DNA of 64,000 nucleotides from DASUXA01 sp036378155 (lineage in GTDB: Bacteria; Actinomycetota; Actinomycetes; Mycobacteriales; Micromonosporaceae). This document shows, one piece after another, positions 10,873 through 18,743 of this stretch (positions are counted from its first letter, which is position 1; each line of letters opens with the position of its first letter). The notes under the pieces are model-generated. The model was given only the letters and a program-made list of their open reading frames with translations. It was not told the origin of the DNA and did not search any database. The translations under genes and the position numbers were made by a program. The stretch is taken from NCBI GenBank assembly GCA_036378155.1, contig DASUXA010000032.1, forward strand, positions 1 through 64,000. Reading direction: 5' to 3'.

Positions 10873-11308
10873 GCGGTGCCTCCGCGTCGGGTCTCGGGGT
10901 GCTCAACGAACTGTATTGCCATCGGTCCAACGGCGGGCACCCGCCCCGAGGTTCGACCGGCCCGGTTTTCCCCACCCCGATGATTGTCTTTGGCTTCTTT
11001 AGAAGATCTCTCTCATCGTCGTCATCGGTGTTGTGGATTCTGTGGAAAAGCGCCTTCGGCGCTGCTCAGTCGCGATAGCCATAGGTGTACGAGCTGTGGA
11101 CGGACGGGGGAAAAACGGCCTGGTTGTCCACAGTGCGCGGTTGTCCACACACGTTATCCACCGTCGTCCACCGGCTATCCACCGGTAATCCATAGGTTTT
11201 CCCACGTCCTGTGGACATCGGTTGTCCACCGTTTCCCGGTGGAGATCCACAGAAAATCGGGGACATCCACAGGAAATCCCCAGGACCGATCCACAGTCTG
11301 TGGATCAC
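10873..11308. other. Chromosomal replication origin oriC
   Basis: The 436-base dnaA-dnaN intergenic region is packed with DnaA-box relatives. TTGTCCACA lies exactly at 11124-11132 and 11141-11149; near matches include 11154-11162, 11164-11172, 11175-11183, 11222-11230, 11243-11251, 11263-11271 and 11287-11295. Reverse-oriented forms lie at 11032-11040, 11095-11103, 11210-11218 and 11299-11307. An A/T-richer segment at about 10979-11050, next to dnaN, is the likely unwinding element. Many boxes in both orientations in a dnaA-dnaN gap is the organisation known from Streptomyces. Confidence 0.93.
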
Positions 11309-12958
11309 TCACGACATCTGCTTGATCCGGTTGGTGAGTTCGGCGATCTGGTTGTACAGCGACCGCCGTTCGGCCATCTGCTGTCGGATCTTGCGATCGG
11401 CGTGCATCACCGTGGTGTGGTCGCGCCCGCCGAACGCCTGGCCGATGCGCGGCAGCGACAGATCCGTCAACTCCCGGCACAGGTACATCGCGACCTGCCG
11501 CGCGTTGACCAGCACCCGGGAACGCGAGTGCCCCCGCAGGTCCTCCAGGCTCACCCCGAAGTAGTCGGCCGTGGACGCCATGATCTGGTCCGCCGTGATC
11601 TCCGGACCCGAGCCGTCCGGGATGAAGTCGCGCAGCACCTCCTCGGCGAGCGCCAACTCGACCGGCGATCGGGTGAGGCTGGCGAACGCGGTGACCCTGA
11701 TCAGCGCTCCTTCGAGTTCACGGATCGAGTTGGCGATCCGGGAGGCGATGAACTCGAGGACGTCCGGCGGCGCGGGCAGCCGCTCCTGAGCCGCCTTCTT
11801 CTGCAGGATCGCGATCCGGGTCTCCAGATCGGGAGGCTGGATGTCGGCGAGCAGACCCCACTCGAACCGGGTCCGCAGCCGGTCCTCGAGCGTCGCCAGT
11901 TGCTTCGGCGACCGGTCCGAGGTGATGACGATCTGCTTGTTCGCGTTGTGCAGCGTGTTGAAGGTGTGGAAGAACTCCTCCTGCGTCCGCTCCCGGTTCT
12001 CCAGGAACTGGATGTCGTCGATCAGCAGGATGTCCACGTCGCGGTACCTGCGCTGGAAGGCGCTGGTCTTGTCGTCACGCAACGAGTTGATGAAGTCGTT
12101 GGTGAACTCTTCGGTGGACACGTACCGCACCGACTTGGCGTTGCCGAGGCTGGTCGCGTAGTGACCGATCGCGTGCAGCAGGTGGGTCTTGCCCAGCCCC
12201 GACCCGCCGTAGATGAACAGCGGGTTGTACGCCTTGGCGGGCGACTCCGCGACCGCGACCGCGGCGGCGTGGGCGAACCGGTTGGACGAACCGATGACGA
12301 AGGTCTCGAAGGTGTACTTCGGGTTGAGCCGGTTCCCGTCGCCGGTCGCCGGGGGGCGCGTGCGGTCGTCGCGACCGGTACCGGGACCCGCTGCGCCGGG
12401 CGTGGTCGGAGCGGCGAGTCCCCCGAGCGCCGGTGCGGCTGCCGAGGCGAGGCCGCCGGAACCGTACGGCGGGCGGGTGTACCCGACGTGGTCGGTGGGC
12501 GGCGCGATCGGCGGCACGATGTCGAACAGCGCGTCGGAGCCGGGACGGGCCGACGGTACGCCGGCGGTGGGCGGCATCGCGGCGGGCGGCATCCCGGAGG
12601 GCGGCTCGGCAGCGTGGTACCCCTCCGGGGAGCCGTACCCGTCTGCCGGTGGGAACGCCTCCACCAGGGGCGGCTGCTCCGTGACCGGGGGCTGGTCGGT
12701 CGGTGGCCGCAGGATGACGGCGACCTGTACCGGTCGACCGAGTTGGCGACCGAGCGCGTCCGTGATCGCCGCCCGGAGTCTGGTTTCGATCACGTCCCGG
12801 GTGAACGCGTCGGGTACCTCGAGCAGAGCGGTATCGTCTACGATCGCCCGCAGCCGAGTGAGGCGTAGATAGGCACGCTGCTGCGCCGAGCCGATCTGGT
12901 CGGCGAGTTCAGTTGTCGCCGCGGCCCACACCGCGCCGAGGTCAGTCGTACCCGCCAC
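11309..12958 (-). CDS. dnaA: Chromosomal replication initiator DnaA
   Basis: The 549-residue AAA+ initiator binds DnaA boxes and melts oriC. Domain I spans about residues 1-85, and domain II is a long Pro/Gly/Ala-rich linker (about 86-210), as is common in actinomycetes. The AAA+ domain has Walker A GGSGLGKTH (251-259) and Walker B ILLIDDIQF (310-318). Domain IV ends with the DNA-binding signature GGRDHTTVMHADRKI. The GTG at 12958 (MAGTTDLGAVW) is chosen, with GGGGG about 7 bases upstream; the open frame continues further but contains DnaA boxes rather than protein-like sequence. dnaA is flanked on both sides by DnaA-box clusters, which implies autoregulation. Confidence 0.97.
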   Translation of the reverse strand: MAGTTDLGAVWAAATTELADQIGSAQQRAYLRLTRLRAIVDDTALLEVPDAFTRDVIETRLRAAITDALGRQLGRPVQVAVILRPPTDQPPVTEQPPLVEAFPPADGYGSPEGYHAAEPPSGMPPAAMPPTAGVPSARPGSDALFDIVPPIAPPTDHVGYTRPPYGSGGLASAAAPALGGLAAPTTPGAAGPGTGRDDRTRPPATGDGNRLNPKYTFETFVIGSSNRFAHAAAVAVAESPAKAYNPLFIYGGSGLGKTHLLHAIGHYATSLGNAKSVRYVSTEEFTNDFINSLRDDKTSAFQRRYRDVDILLIDDIQFLENRERTQEEFFHTFNTLHNANKQIVITSDRSPKQLATLEDRLRTRFEWGLLADIQPPDLETRIAILQKKAAQERLPAPPDVLEFIASRIANSIRELEGALIRVTAFASLTRSPVELALAEEVLRDFIPDGSGPEITADQIMASTADYFGVSLEDLRGHSRSRVLVNARQVAMYLCRELTDLSLPRIGQAFGGRDHTTVMHADRKIRQQMAERRSLYNQIAELTNRIKQMS

Positions 12959-13427
12959 CGCGCACCCCCATCGCTCGTCAGCCGGTTGTCCACAGGTTGT
13001 CCACAACCTGTGTATGCCGGCACCAAACTGGTCCGGGCCGCGCGCTGTGTGCCGGCGCCGTACCCGGCGCCGATGTGGTACACACTGGCGAACGACCGAA
13101 CGCCCTCGTCCGGTATGGCCCGTTTGGCAGTAAGGACCAGGAAGATGTCGACCGGCAGACGGGCACGCTAACAGGGTTGTCCACAACCCCTCAACCGTTG
13201 TCCACATGACCACGCGTCGCCCGGTCGACGGCTGTGGGCAACGGACGGGTGAGGCGTCCCGCCGCCGCGTCGTTTGACCGGTCTTGATCACTGGCGTAGG
13301 CTTGTCCGGCCACTTTGCCGCCCTCTGCTAGGGTTGAGCGTGGCTCATCCGCGCGATCACGCGCGAAGTCCTGAAGATCAGACCGGAGCGGTACCCGCCG
13401 CCCAGCATACGAAGACGGAGTGCCGAC
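12959..13427. promoter_or_regulatory. dnaA-rpmH divergent region with DnaA boxes
   Basis: This 469-base region carries four exact TTGTCCACA boxes (12986-12994, 12997-13005, 13177-13185, 13198-13206) and a reverse near match at 13233-13241. Two of them lie inside GGTTGTCCACAACC. The first pair starts 11 bases apart, just upstream of dnaA, where DnaA could repress its own promoter. A minus-10-like TAGGGT at 13329-13334 could serve rpmH. The region is both the dnaA control region and possibly the second half of a bipartite origin. Confidence 0.7.
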
Positions 13428-13565
13428 GTGAGCAAGCGCACGTTCCAGCCGAACAACCGCCGGCGCGCGAAGACCCACGGTTTCCGGCTGCGCATGCGCA
13501 CCCGGGCCGGCCGCGCCATCCTTTCCGCCCGTCGCGCCAAGGGCCGCGCCAAGCTGTCCGCCTGA
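13428..13565 (+). CDS. rpmH: 50S ribosomal protein L34
   Basis: This 45-residue, strongly basic protein (MSKRTFQPNNRRRAKTHGFR, ending GRAKLSA) is L34 of the large ribosomal subunit. The start is GTG 13428 with GGAG 8 bases upstream. It is the first gene to the right of the origin and leads into rnpA 18 bases later, the near-universal rpmH-rnpA pair. Confidence 0.97.
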   Translation: MSKRTFQPNNRRRAKTHGFRLRMRTRAGRAILSARRAKGRAKLSA

Positions 13566-13583
13566 GGACCCAGAGGGAGCACG

Positions 13584-13988
13584 ATGCTGGCCGCCGCGGA
13601 GCGCCTGCGGCGACGGAGTGACTTCGCCGCCGCGGTTCGAGGTGGGCGGCGAGCCAGCCGAGGCGTCGTGGTCATCCATCTGAGTGTGCCGACGGCAGGC
13701 GCAGAAGCCGAGCCGGTGCGCGCTGGGAGTAGCCTCCCGGCTCGCGCCGGCTTCGTCGTGTCCAAGGCTGTCGGCAACGCGGTGACACGCAACAAGGTCC
13801 GCCGCCGCCTCCGGCACCTGGTCCGCGAACGGCTTCCCCGACTGCCCGCCGGCAGTGCGTTGGTCGTACGGGCGCTTCCCGGCGCCGCCGACACGTCGTA
13901 CCAGCGACTCGGCGCCGACCTCGACGCCGCGCTGACCGCTGCCAGCACCCCTCGGAACCGCACGGGTCGGCGAGGAGAGCGGTCGTGA
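13584..13988 (+). CDS. rnpA: Ribonuclease P protein component
   Basis: The 134-residue basic protein subunit of RNase P, which helps the catalytic RNA trim tRNA 5' ends. The N terminus MLAAAERLRRRSDFAAAVRGGRRA and the signature NAVTRNKVRRRLRHLVRE, the RNR-type motif that contacts RNA, are clear. The C-terminal tail is longer and arginine-rich (RNRTGRRGERS). Its end overlaps yidD by 4 bases (GTGA), which suggests translational coupling. Confidence 0.96.
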   Translation: MLAAAERLRRRSDFAAAVRGGRRASRGVVVIHLSVPTAGAEAEPVRAGSSLPARAGFVVSKAVGNAVTRNKVRRRLRHLVRERLPRLPAGSALVVRALPGAADTSYQRLGADLDAALTAASTPRNRTGRRGERS

Positions 13989-14257
13989 GCATTCCACAGC
14001 CGAGCACCCTCGGCGGTCGAATCGTCGCGCTGCCCATCGTCGCGTACCGTCGGTGGATAAGCCCGGCGATGCCGGCACGTTGTCGGTTCTACCCCTCGTG
14101 TAGCGCGTACGCACTCGAAGCGGTCGCGGTGCACGGCCCGGCCCGAGGGGTCTGGCTGACGATCCGGCGGCTGCTGCGCTGTCAACCCTTCCACCCAGGC
14201 GGGTACGACCCCGTTCCCCCGCCGACCGACCGGAAAAACGGAGCACCGTCATCGTGA
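13985..14257 (+). CDS. yidD: Membrane protein insertion efficiency factor YidD
   Basis: The 90-residue protein shows the YidD core IVAYRRWISPAMPARCRFYPSCSAYALEAV and RCQPFHPGGYDPVP, with its conserved cysteines. YidD is a small inner-membrane-associated protein linked to YidC function. It begins with a GTG overlapping the rnpA stop and ends where yidC begins (TGATG), so the three genes are tightly coupled. Confidence 0.96.
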   Translation: MSIPQPSTLGGRIVALPIVAYRRWISPAMPARCRFYPSCSAYALEAVAVHGPARGVWLTIRRLLRCQPFHPGGYDPVPPPTDRKNGAPSS

Positions 14258-15252
14258 TGGAGCCCATCTACACGGCGATCTCGTGGGTCCTGCTGCGCTG
14301 GCACGCGCTGTGGGATCTCGCGCTGCCCGGCGGGGCGTTCCTCGCCACGAACTGGGAGTGGATCCTCGCGATCATCTTCCTGGTGATCACCATCCGGGCG
14401 CTCCTGTTCCCGGTGTTCGTCAAGCAGATCAAGTCGCAGCGCGCGATGCAGGCGCTGGCACCGCAGATCAAGGCGCTACAGGAGAAGCACAAGGGCGACC
14501 GCGAGACGCTCCAGAAGGAAATGATGGAGCTGTACCGCAAGGAGAAGGCGAACCCGCTGATGGGTTGTCTGCCCCTGTTTGTACAGGCTCCGGTCTTCCT
14601 GGCACTTTTCCACGTTTTGCGGCACTTGAAGCCGACCATGCCGCCGCGTTTGCAGACGCTGTACGGCTGGACCATGGCCCAGTTCGAGAGCGCGTCGCAC
14701 GCGACGCTGTTCGGGGCGCCCATCTCCGCGGCCTTCCGGTCACCCGCCGCCGACGTCACCGCGCTCGGGTCGAGCGTCACGAACGTACGGATCGTCGCGG
14801 CGGTACTCGTCGCGATCATGATCGCGACGACCTTCCTCACCAGCCGGCAGATGATCCTGAAGACCGGGTGGTCGGAGGACCCGCAGCAGCGGATGGTCCA
14901 GCGCCTCATGCTGTACGGCGTCCCGGTGTCCCTGCTGGTGTCCGGCTTCGCCTTCCCGATCGGCGTGGTGATCTACTGGGTCACCACCAACCTGTTCTCG
15001 CTCGGCCAGCAGTTCTGGGTGCTGCGCAAGTTCCCGCCGCCGGTCACCGCGAAGACCGGCGCGGGCAAGCCGACCACGGCCAAGGCCGACAGCAAGACGG
15101 GCGCGGGTCGGGACCGTACCGGCGCGAAGGGCGGCAAGGGCGCCACGGTAACGGAGCCGAAGCCCGTCGACGGTCGATCCCTTGCGCCCCGCCCCGGCGC
15201 GAAGCCGGTACGACCGAAGAAGGGTGGACCGGCCGCGCGCCGGACCGGCTGA
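14257..15252 (+). CDS. yidC: Membrane protein insertase YidC
   Basis: The 331-residue YidC/Oxa1/Alb3-family insertase places proteins into the cytoplasmic membrane, alone or with SecYEG. Membrane segments are visible near residues 28-50 (WEWILAIIFLVITIRALLFPVFV), 104-122 (CLPLFVQAPVFLALFHVLR), 190-205 and 230-250. The cytoplasmic loop QLKSQRAM-type region reads KQIKSQRAMQALAPQIKALQEK. The last 75 residues are a Lys/Gly/Ala/Pro-rich tail, as in other high-GC actinobacteria. ATG 14257 overlaps the yidD stop; a GTG 3 bases earlier is possible. Confidence 0.96.
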   Translation: MEPIYTAISWVLLRWHALWDLALPGGAFLATNWEWILAIIFLVITIRALLFPVFVKQIKSQRAMQALAPQIKALQEKHKGDRETLQKEMMELYRKEKANPLMGCLPLFVQAPVFLALFHVLRHLKPTMPPRLQTLYGWTMAQFESASHATLFGAPISAAFRSPAADVTALGSSVTNVRIVAAVLVAIMIATTFLTSRQMILKTGWSEDPQQRMVQRLMLYGVPVSLLVSGFAFPIGVVIYWVTTNLFSLGQQFWVLRKFPPPVTAKTGAGKPTTAKADSKTGAGRDRTGAKGGKGATVTEPKPVDGRSLAPRPGAKPVRPKKGGPAARRTG

Positions 15253-15357
15253 CCCCCGGCCATTTCGACAGAACTCCTCTCCGCCCGGGCGGAATCAGAG
15301 GATCGTGAGTGACAAGTTGGCCGGCCCACGCCGGCTCACCATCCGGAGATGACGACC

Positions 15358-15882
15358 GTGACCGATACCAGTAGCCCAGCGACTGCGGAGAGCGAGACCG
15401 AGGGCCGGAGCGCCCCGAACGACACCGATCTGTTCCGTCAGAGCGAGGTCGCCGCCGACTACATCGAGGGACTGCTCGACATCCTCGACTACGACGGCGA
15501 CATCGATGAGCTTGTACAGAATGGGCGACCGGTCGTCGAGGTTGTCGGCGCGAAGCTGCAGAACCTGGTCGGGCAGCGCGGCGTGACGCTCGAAGCCCTG
15601 CAGGAACTCACCCGCCTCGCGGTGTACCGCCAGACCGGTGCGCCGACGCGGCTGCTCCTCGACATCGGCGGGTACCGCGCCAACCGGCGCAAGGAGCTTG
15701 CGGCAGTCGCGAAGAACGCCGCGGAGAAGGTCAAGCAGTACGGTGAGCCGGTGCGGCTCGAGCCGATGTCGGCGTTCGAGCGCAAGTGCGTCCACGACGT
15801 GATCAACGCCCTGCCCGGTGTACAGAGTGAGTCCGAGGGCGTCGAACCCAACCGTCGCATCATCGTTCGTCCTACCGAATAG
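15358..15882 (+). CDS. jag: Jag/KhpB RNA-binding protein (KH-R3H)
   Basis: The protein has about 174 residues with an acidic N-terminal tail, a KH domain (EVAADYIEGLLDILDYDGDIDELVQNGRPVVEVVGA), and a C-terminal R3H domain with MSAFERKCVHDVINALPGVQSESEG. This type binds single-stranded nucleic acid. It follows yidC throughout actinobacteria. GTG 15358 is preferred because GGAG lies 9 bases upstream; the ATG at 15349 abuts that same GGAG and is less likely. rsmG follows after 70 bases. Confidence 0.92.
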   Translation: MTDTSSPATAESETEGRSAPNDTDLFRQSEVAADYIEGLLDILDYDGDIDELVQNGRPVVEVVGAKLQNLVGQRGVTLEALQELTRLAVYRQTGAPTRLLLDIGGYRANRRKELAAVAKNAAEKVKQYGEPVRLEPMSAFERKCVHDVINALPGVQSESEGVEPNRRIIVRPTE

Positions 15883-15952
15883 GTTCTTCCCGGCGCGCCG
15901 GGTACCGGGAGCCTCCGGTACCCGGCGCGCCGCCGTCTGCGAGGCTCGTCCC

Positions 15953-16930
15953 ATGTCGGAACCAGTACGACCCGCCGTCGACCGTCGACCCGGCGTCGAG
16001 GGAGGCGCGGGCGCCGCAGTCCCGGGAGGTCGACGGGGCGGTACACCGGACGCGCGACCGTGCCCTGGCACCGTCACGAACCCGGACGTCGTCACGGACC
16101 CGGACGCGATCGCCGACCCGGACGCGGTCGCCGACCCGGACCCCGTGGCAGACCCGGACGCCGTCGCTGCGCCCCGGCTCGCCGATGGCGGCGGCTCCCG
16201 GTCCGGCACGACTCCGTTCGAGCCGACGATCCTGGCTGAGAGCCCGGCTCCGCTGCCTGAGGTTCTCGTACCGGCGGCCCGGCAGATGTTCGGCGAGCGG
16301 CTGGAACTCGCGGCACGGTACGCAGAACTTCTCGCCACCGATGGCGTCGTCCGAGGTCTGGTCGGTCCCCGCGAAGCACCTCGAATGTGGGAACGGCACC
16401 TGTTGAACTGCGCGGCGGTCGCGGAGTTGGTACCGGTCGGGGCGAGTGTGGTGGACATCGGTTCCGGAGCGGGTCTGCCGGGACTGGTATTGGCGGTCGT
16501 TCGTCCGGACCTGGCGGTGACGCTGGTGGAGCCCATGGCTCGTCGCGTCGCCTTCCTCGATGAGGCTGTCGACCAACTCGGGCTCGCCGATGCCGTGTCC
16601 GTGGTGCGCGCACGCGCCGAGGAATCAGCGACCACGCGGATGGTCGCCCCGGCGGACGTGGTGACCGCGAGGGCGGTCGCGGCGCTCGATCGACTCGCCG
16701 CCTGGTCGCTACCGCTCGCGAAGGTGGGCGGCAGGCTCCTGGCGCTGAAGGGTTCCTCGGCGGAGGAAGAGGTCGCGGAGCATGGCGACGTCGTCCGCCG
16801 ACTCGGCGGTGGACCGCCGCAGGTACGGCTATGCGGCGTCGGCCTGATCGATCCTCCGACGACCGTCATCGAGGTGGTACGCGAGCGGAGCACGGATTCG
16901 GCGCGCCGCTCGCGACGCCCCCGACGCTAG
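15953..16930 (+). CDS. rsmG: 16S rRNA (guanine-527-N7)-methyltransferase RsmG
   Basis: RsmG methylates N7 of G527 in 16S rRNA using S-adenosylmethionine. The catalytic part begins near residue 100 (LPEVLVPAARQMFGERLELAARYAELL) and includes the SAM loop VVDIGSGAGLPGLVLAVVRPD and LVEPMARRVAFL. The first 100 or so residues form an extension of Asp-Pro-Asp-Ala repeats that most RsmG proteins lack; the true start could be further downstream. ATG 15953 has GAGG 8 bases upstream. It is the last gene of the rpmH-to-rsmG run and is followed by a terminator. Confidence 0.93.
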   Translation: MSEPVRPAVDRRPGVEGGAGAAVPGGRRGGTPDARPCPGTVTNPDVVTDPDAIADPDAVADPDPVADPDAVAAPRLADGGGSRSGTTPFEPTILAESPAPLPEVLVPAARQMFGERLELAARYAELLATDGVVRGLVGPREAPRMWERHLLNCAAVAELVPVGASVVDIGSGAGLPGLVLAVVRPDLAVTLVEPMARRVAFLDEAVDQLGLADAVSVVRARAEESATTRMVAPADVVTARAVAALDRLAAWSLPLAKVGGRLLALKGSSAEEEVAEHGDVVRRLGGGPPQVRLCGVGLIDPPTTVIEVVRERSTDSARRSRRPRR

Positions 16931-16968
16931 TCTCCGTTTGCCGCGTACGTCGTCGCCTGTTTCGCCGC

Positions 16969-17002
16969 CATCCGGCGAGGCTCGATCTTGCCTCGCCGGA
17001 TG
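16969..17002 (+). terminator. Terminator hairpin after rsmG
   Basis: Arms CATCCGGCGAGGC (16969-16981) and GCCTCGCCGGATG (16990-17002) form a perfect 13-bp stem with an 8-base loop, 39 bases after the rsmG stop. There is no clear T-run, as is common in actinomycete terminators. It separates the rpmH-rsmG operon from parAB. Confidence 0.75.
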
Positions 17003-17444
17003 CGCGGCCCGCCGGTTCTGCCCGGGGGTGGACTGCTCGTCGGGCGTGGTTCGCCGCCTGTCCCGGCTGGTTCGCCGCTTTCCGTCACGGTGAATCGCTC
17101 CGCCCTGGCGGGTGAGCCGCGCGTCCTGCGTGGGTCGCGCGCTTGTCGTGCGCGCAGGGAGACGGCTCGTCCTGTGGTGGCGACCCCGCAGGGAGGAGGA
17201 CCTGTGCGGGTGCCGTGCGCCGCCCGCCTGAACGTCCCTGCCCGCGTGTCAGGGCCGCGCCACTCTCGCACATGCGCCGTCGCGCCGGGATGTCCTGCAC
17301 AGGTCTCGTGCCGTTGTACACAGGATCGCTCAAGCGTGTTTGGCCGGGCCTCGCGTCTCACGGACAATGGCGTGACCGAGGGCAGTGAGCGTCGCGTGGG
17401 CGAGGGCGGTGGTGCCTCCGGTCGTTGACACGGCGGAGCACCGA
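17003..17444 (+). other. Intergenic region upstream of parA
   Basis: About 440 bases with no convincing gene, since the ORFs present lack any protein-like composition. No DnaA box or parS lies within it; the parS sites start 80 bases into parA. The parA promoter should lie here but no clear minus-10/minus-35 pair could be assigned. Confidence 0.4.
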
Positions 17445-18743
17445 GTGAATTCGGATCGGGCGGGGATGGCGGTGGACGACAGAGGCAGGACTGGCGACGG
17501 GTTCGAGCCGGCCGACCGGCGCGATGTTTCACGTGAAACAAGAGAGCTGGAGTCGATCTACGAGAGCCATGTTTCACGTGAAACCAGCGGCGATCCGGAA
17601 CCGGACACCACAACGATCGCGGTTCCCTATCCCCGGACCGGGACAGGATTCGCCGTCGGCCCTACGATGGCGATGCCGGTTGTCGTACCCTCCGCCCCGA
17701 CCCTGGGCGGTATTCACGACCCTGGCGCGGGCGTCGTTGACACTCCCTCGGTAGCGGCCCCTCAGTTGGAGGTTGACTCGGCGCCTGACCCGTCATCCGC
17801 TCGGCCGCTCGCAGCGGCCGCCTACCTCGGTACGGAGGCCGCCGTGGACGACGCGCATGTTTCACGTGAAACCGAAGACCCACCCCTCGCTCAGGAGGCT
17901 AAGCGCGCTGTGGAGATCCTGAATCCGAGCGGCGATATCACGATGCCGCGACCGGCTCGTCGACGCGTGATCTGCGTCGCGAATCAGAAGGGCGGCGTCG
18001 GGAAGACGACCACTGCCGTCAACGTGGCAGTCGCGCTGGCTCTGCACGGTAACCGCGTACTCGTTATCGATCTTGACCCGCAGGGCAATGCTTCTACGGG
18101 TCTCAACGTGCCACATCACGCCGGCGTACCTGACGTGTACGACTGCCTGATCGACGGCACTCCACTCGCGGACGTGACCCAGGCTGTCGACGGCATCCCG
18201 AACCTGAGTTGCGTGCCAGCCACGATCGACCTGGCAGGCGCTGAGATAGAACTCGTCTCGGTCGTCGCACGCGAGTCGCGACTGCGTCGAGCGATTCAGG
18301 CATGCCCTGCCGAGTACGACTACATCTTCATCGACTGTCCGCCGTCCCTCGGCCTGCTGACGGTCAACGCTCTCGTCGCGGCCGAGGAGGTGCTGATTCC
18401 GATCCAGTGCGAGTACTACGCGCTCGAGGGCGTACAGGCGCTGACGAGCAACATCGCGCTCGTCCGGTCGCATCTCAACCCGCATCTGGAGATCTCGACG
18501 GTGATCCTGACGATGTACGATCGGCGGACCCGTCTCGCCGATCTCGTCGAGCAGGACGTCCGGGCGCACTTCGGTGACAAGGTGCTCCAGGCGGTGATCC
18601 CACGCAACGTCCGCGTGTCCGAGGCGCCGAGCTACAGCCAGTCGGTCATGACGTACGACCCCGGTTCGCGAGGTGCGATGGCGTACTTCGAGGCGGCTCA
18701 GGAGATCGCCCTGCGCGGAGCACAGGTGGAGGGCGTCGTATGA
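17445..18743 (+). CDS. parA: Chromosome partitioning ATPase ParA (Soj)
   Basis: This deviant Walker A ATPase, with ParB and parS, segregates the origin region. From the chosen GTG 17445 (GGAG 8 bases upstream) it has 432 residues. Walker A is NQKGGVGKTTTA (180-191), Walker A' is LVIDLDPQGNASTGL, and Walker B is YIFIDCPPSLGLLTVNAL. The first 165 or so residues are an acidic extension containing three copies of (D/H)VSRET (27-32, 42-47, 138-143), each encoded by a parS site. The last copy lies just before the helical segment AQEAKRAVEILNP. A GTG at 17385 and an ATG at 17466 are other possible starts. parB overlaps by 4 bases. Confidence 0.95.
   Translation: MNSDRAGMAVDDRGRTGDGFEPADRRDVSRETRELESIYESHVSRETSGDPEPDTTTIAVPYPRTGTGFAVGPTMAMPVVVPSAPTLGGIHDPGAGVVDTPSVAAPQLEVDSAPDPSSARPLAAAAYLGTEAAVDDAHVSRETEDPPLAQEAKRAVEILNPSGDITMPRPARRRVICVANQKGGVGKTTTAVNVAVALALHGNRVLVIDLDPQGNASTGLNVPHHAGVPDVYDCLIDGTPLADVTQAVDGIPNLSCVPATIDLAGAEIELVSVVARESRLRRAIQACPAEYDYIFIDCPPSLGLLTVNALVAAEEVLIPIQCEYYALEGVQALTSNIALVRSHLNPHLEISTVILTMYDRRTRLADLVEQDVRAHFGDKVLQAVIPRNVRVSEAPSYSQSVMTYDPGSRGAMAYFEAAQEIALRGAQVEGVV
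17525..17540. promoter_or_regulatory. parS site 1 (inside parA)
   Basis: Exact 16-bp palindromic parS consensus TGTTTCACGTGAAACA, the ParB loading site. It lies in parA codons and encodes most of DVSRET. Confidence 0.95.
17570..17585. promoter_or_regulatory. parS site 2 (inside parA)
   Basis: TGTTTCACGTGAAACC, one base from the perfect palindrome, starting 45 bases after site 1 and so in the same reading phase. It encodes HVSRET in ParA. Confidence 0.93.
17858..17873. promoter_or_regulatory. parS site 3 (inside parA)
   Basis: TGTTTCACGTGAAACC, again in the same reading phase as sites 1 and 2, encoding HVSRET close to the start of the ParA ATPase domain. Confidence 0.93.

Noticed and set aside
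12912..13291. Upstream extension of dnaA to 13291
   Set aside because: The added 111 codons are mostly DnaA boxes and do not resemble the start of any DnaA; the GTG at 12958 gives the normal N terminus.
16927..17613. Minus-strand frame containing repeated FHVKH peptides
   Set aside because: The peptides arise from the parS palindromes read on the other strand; the rest is low-complexity, and parA is clearly on the plus strand.
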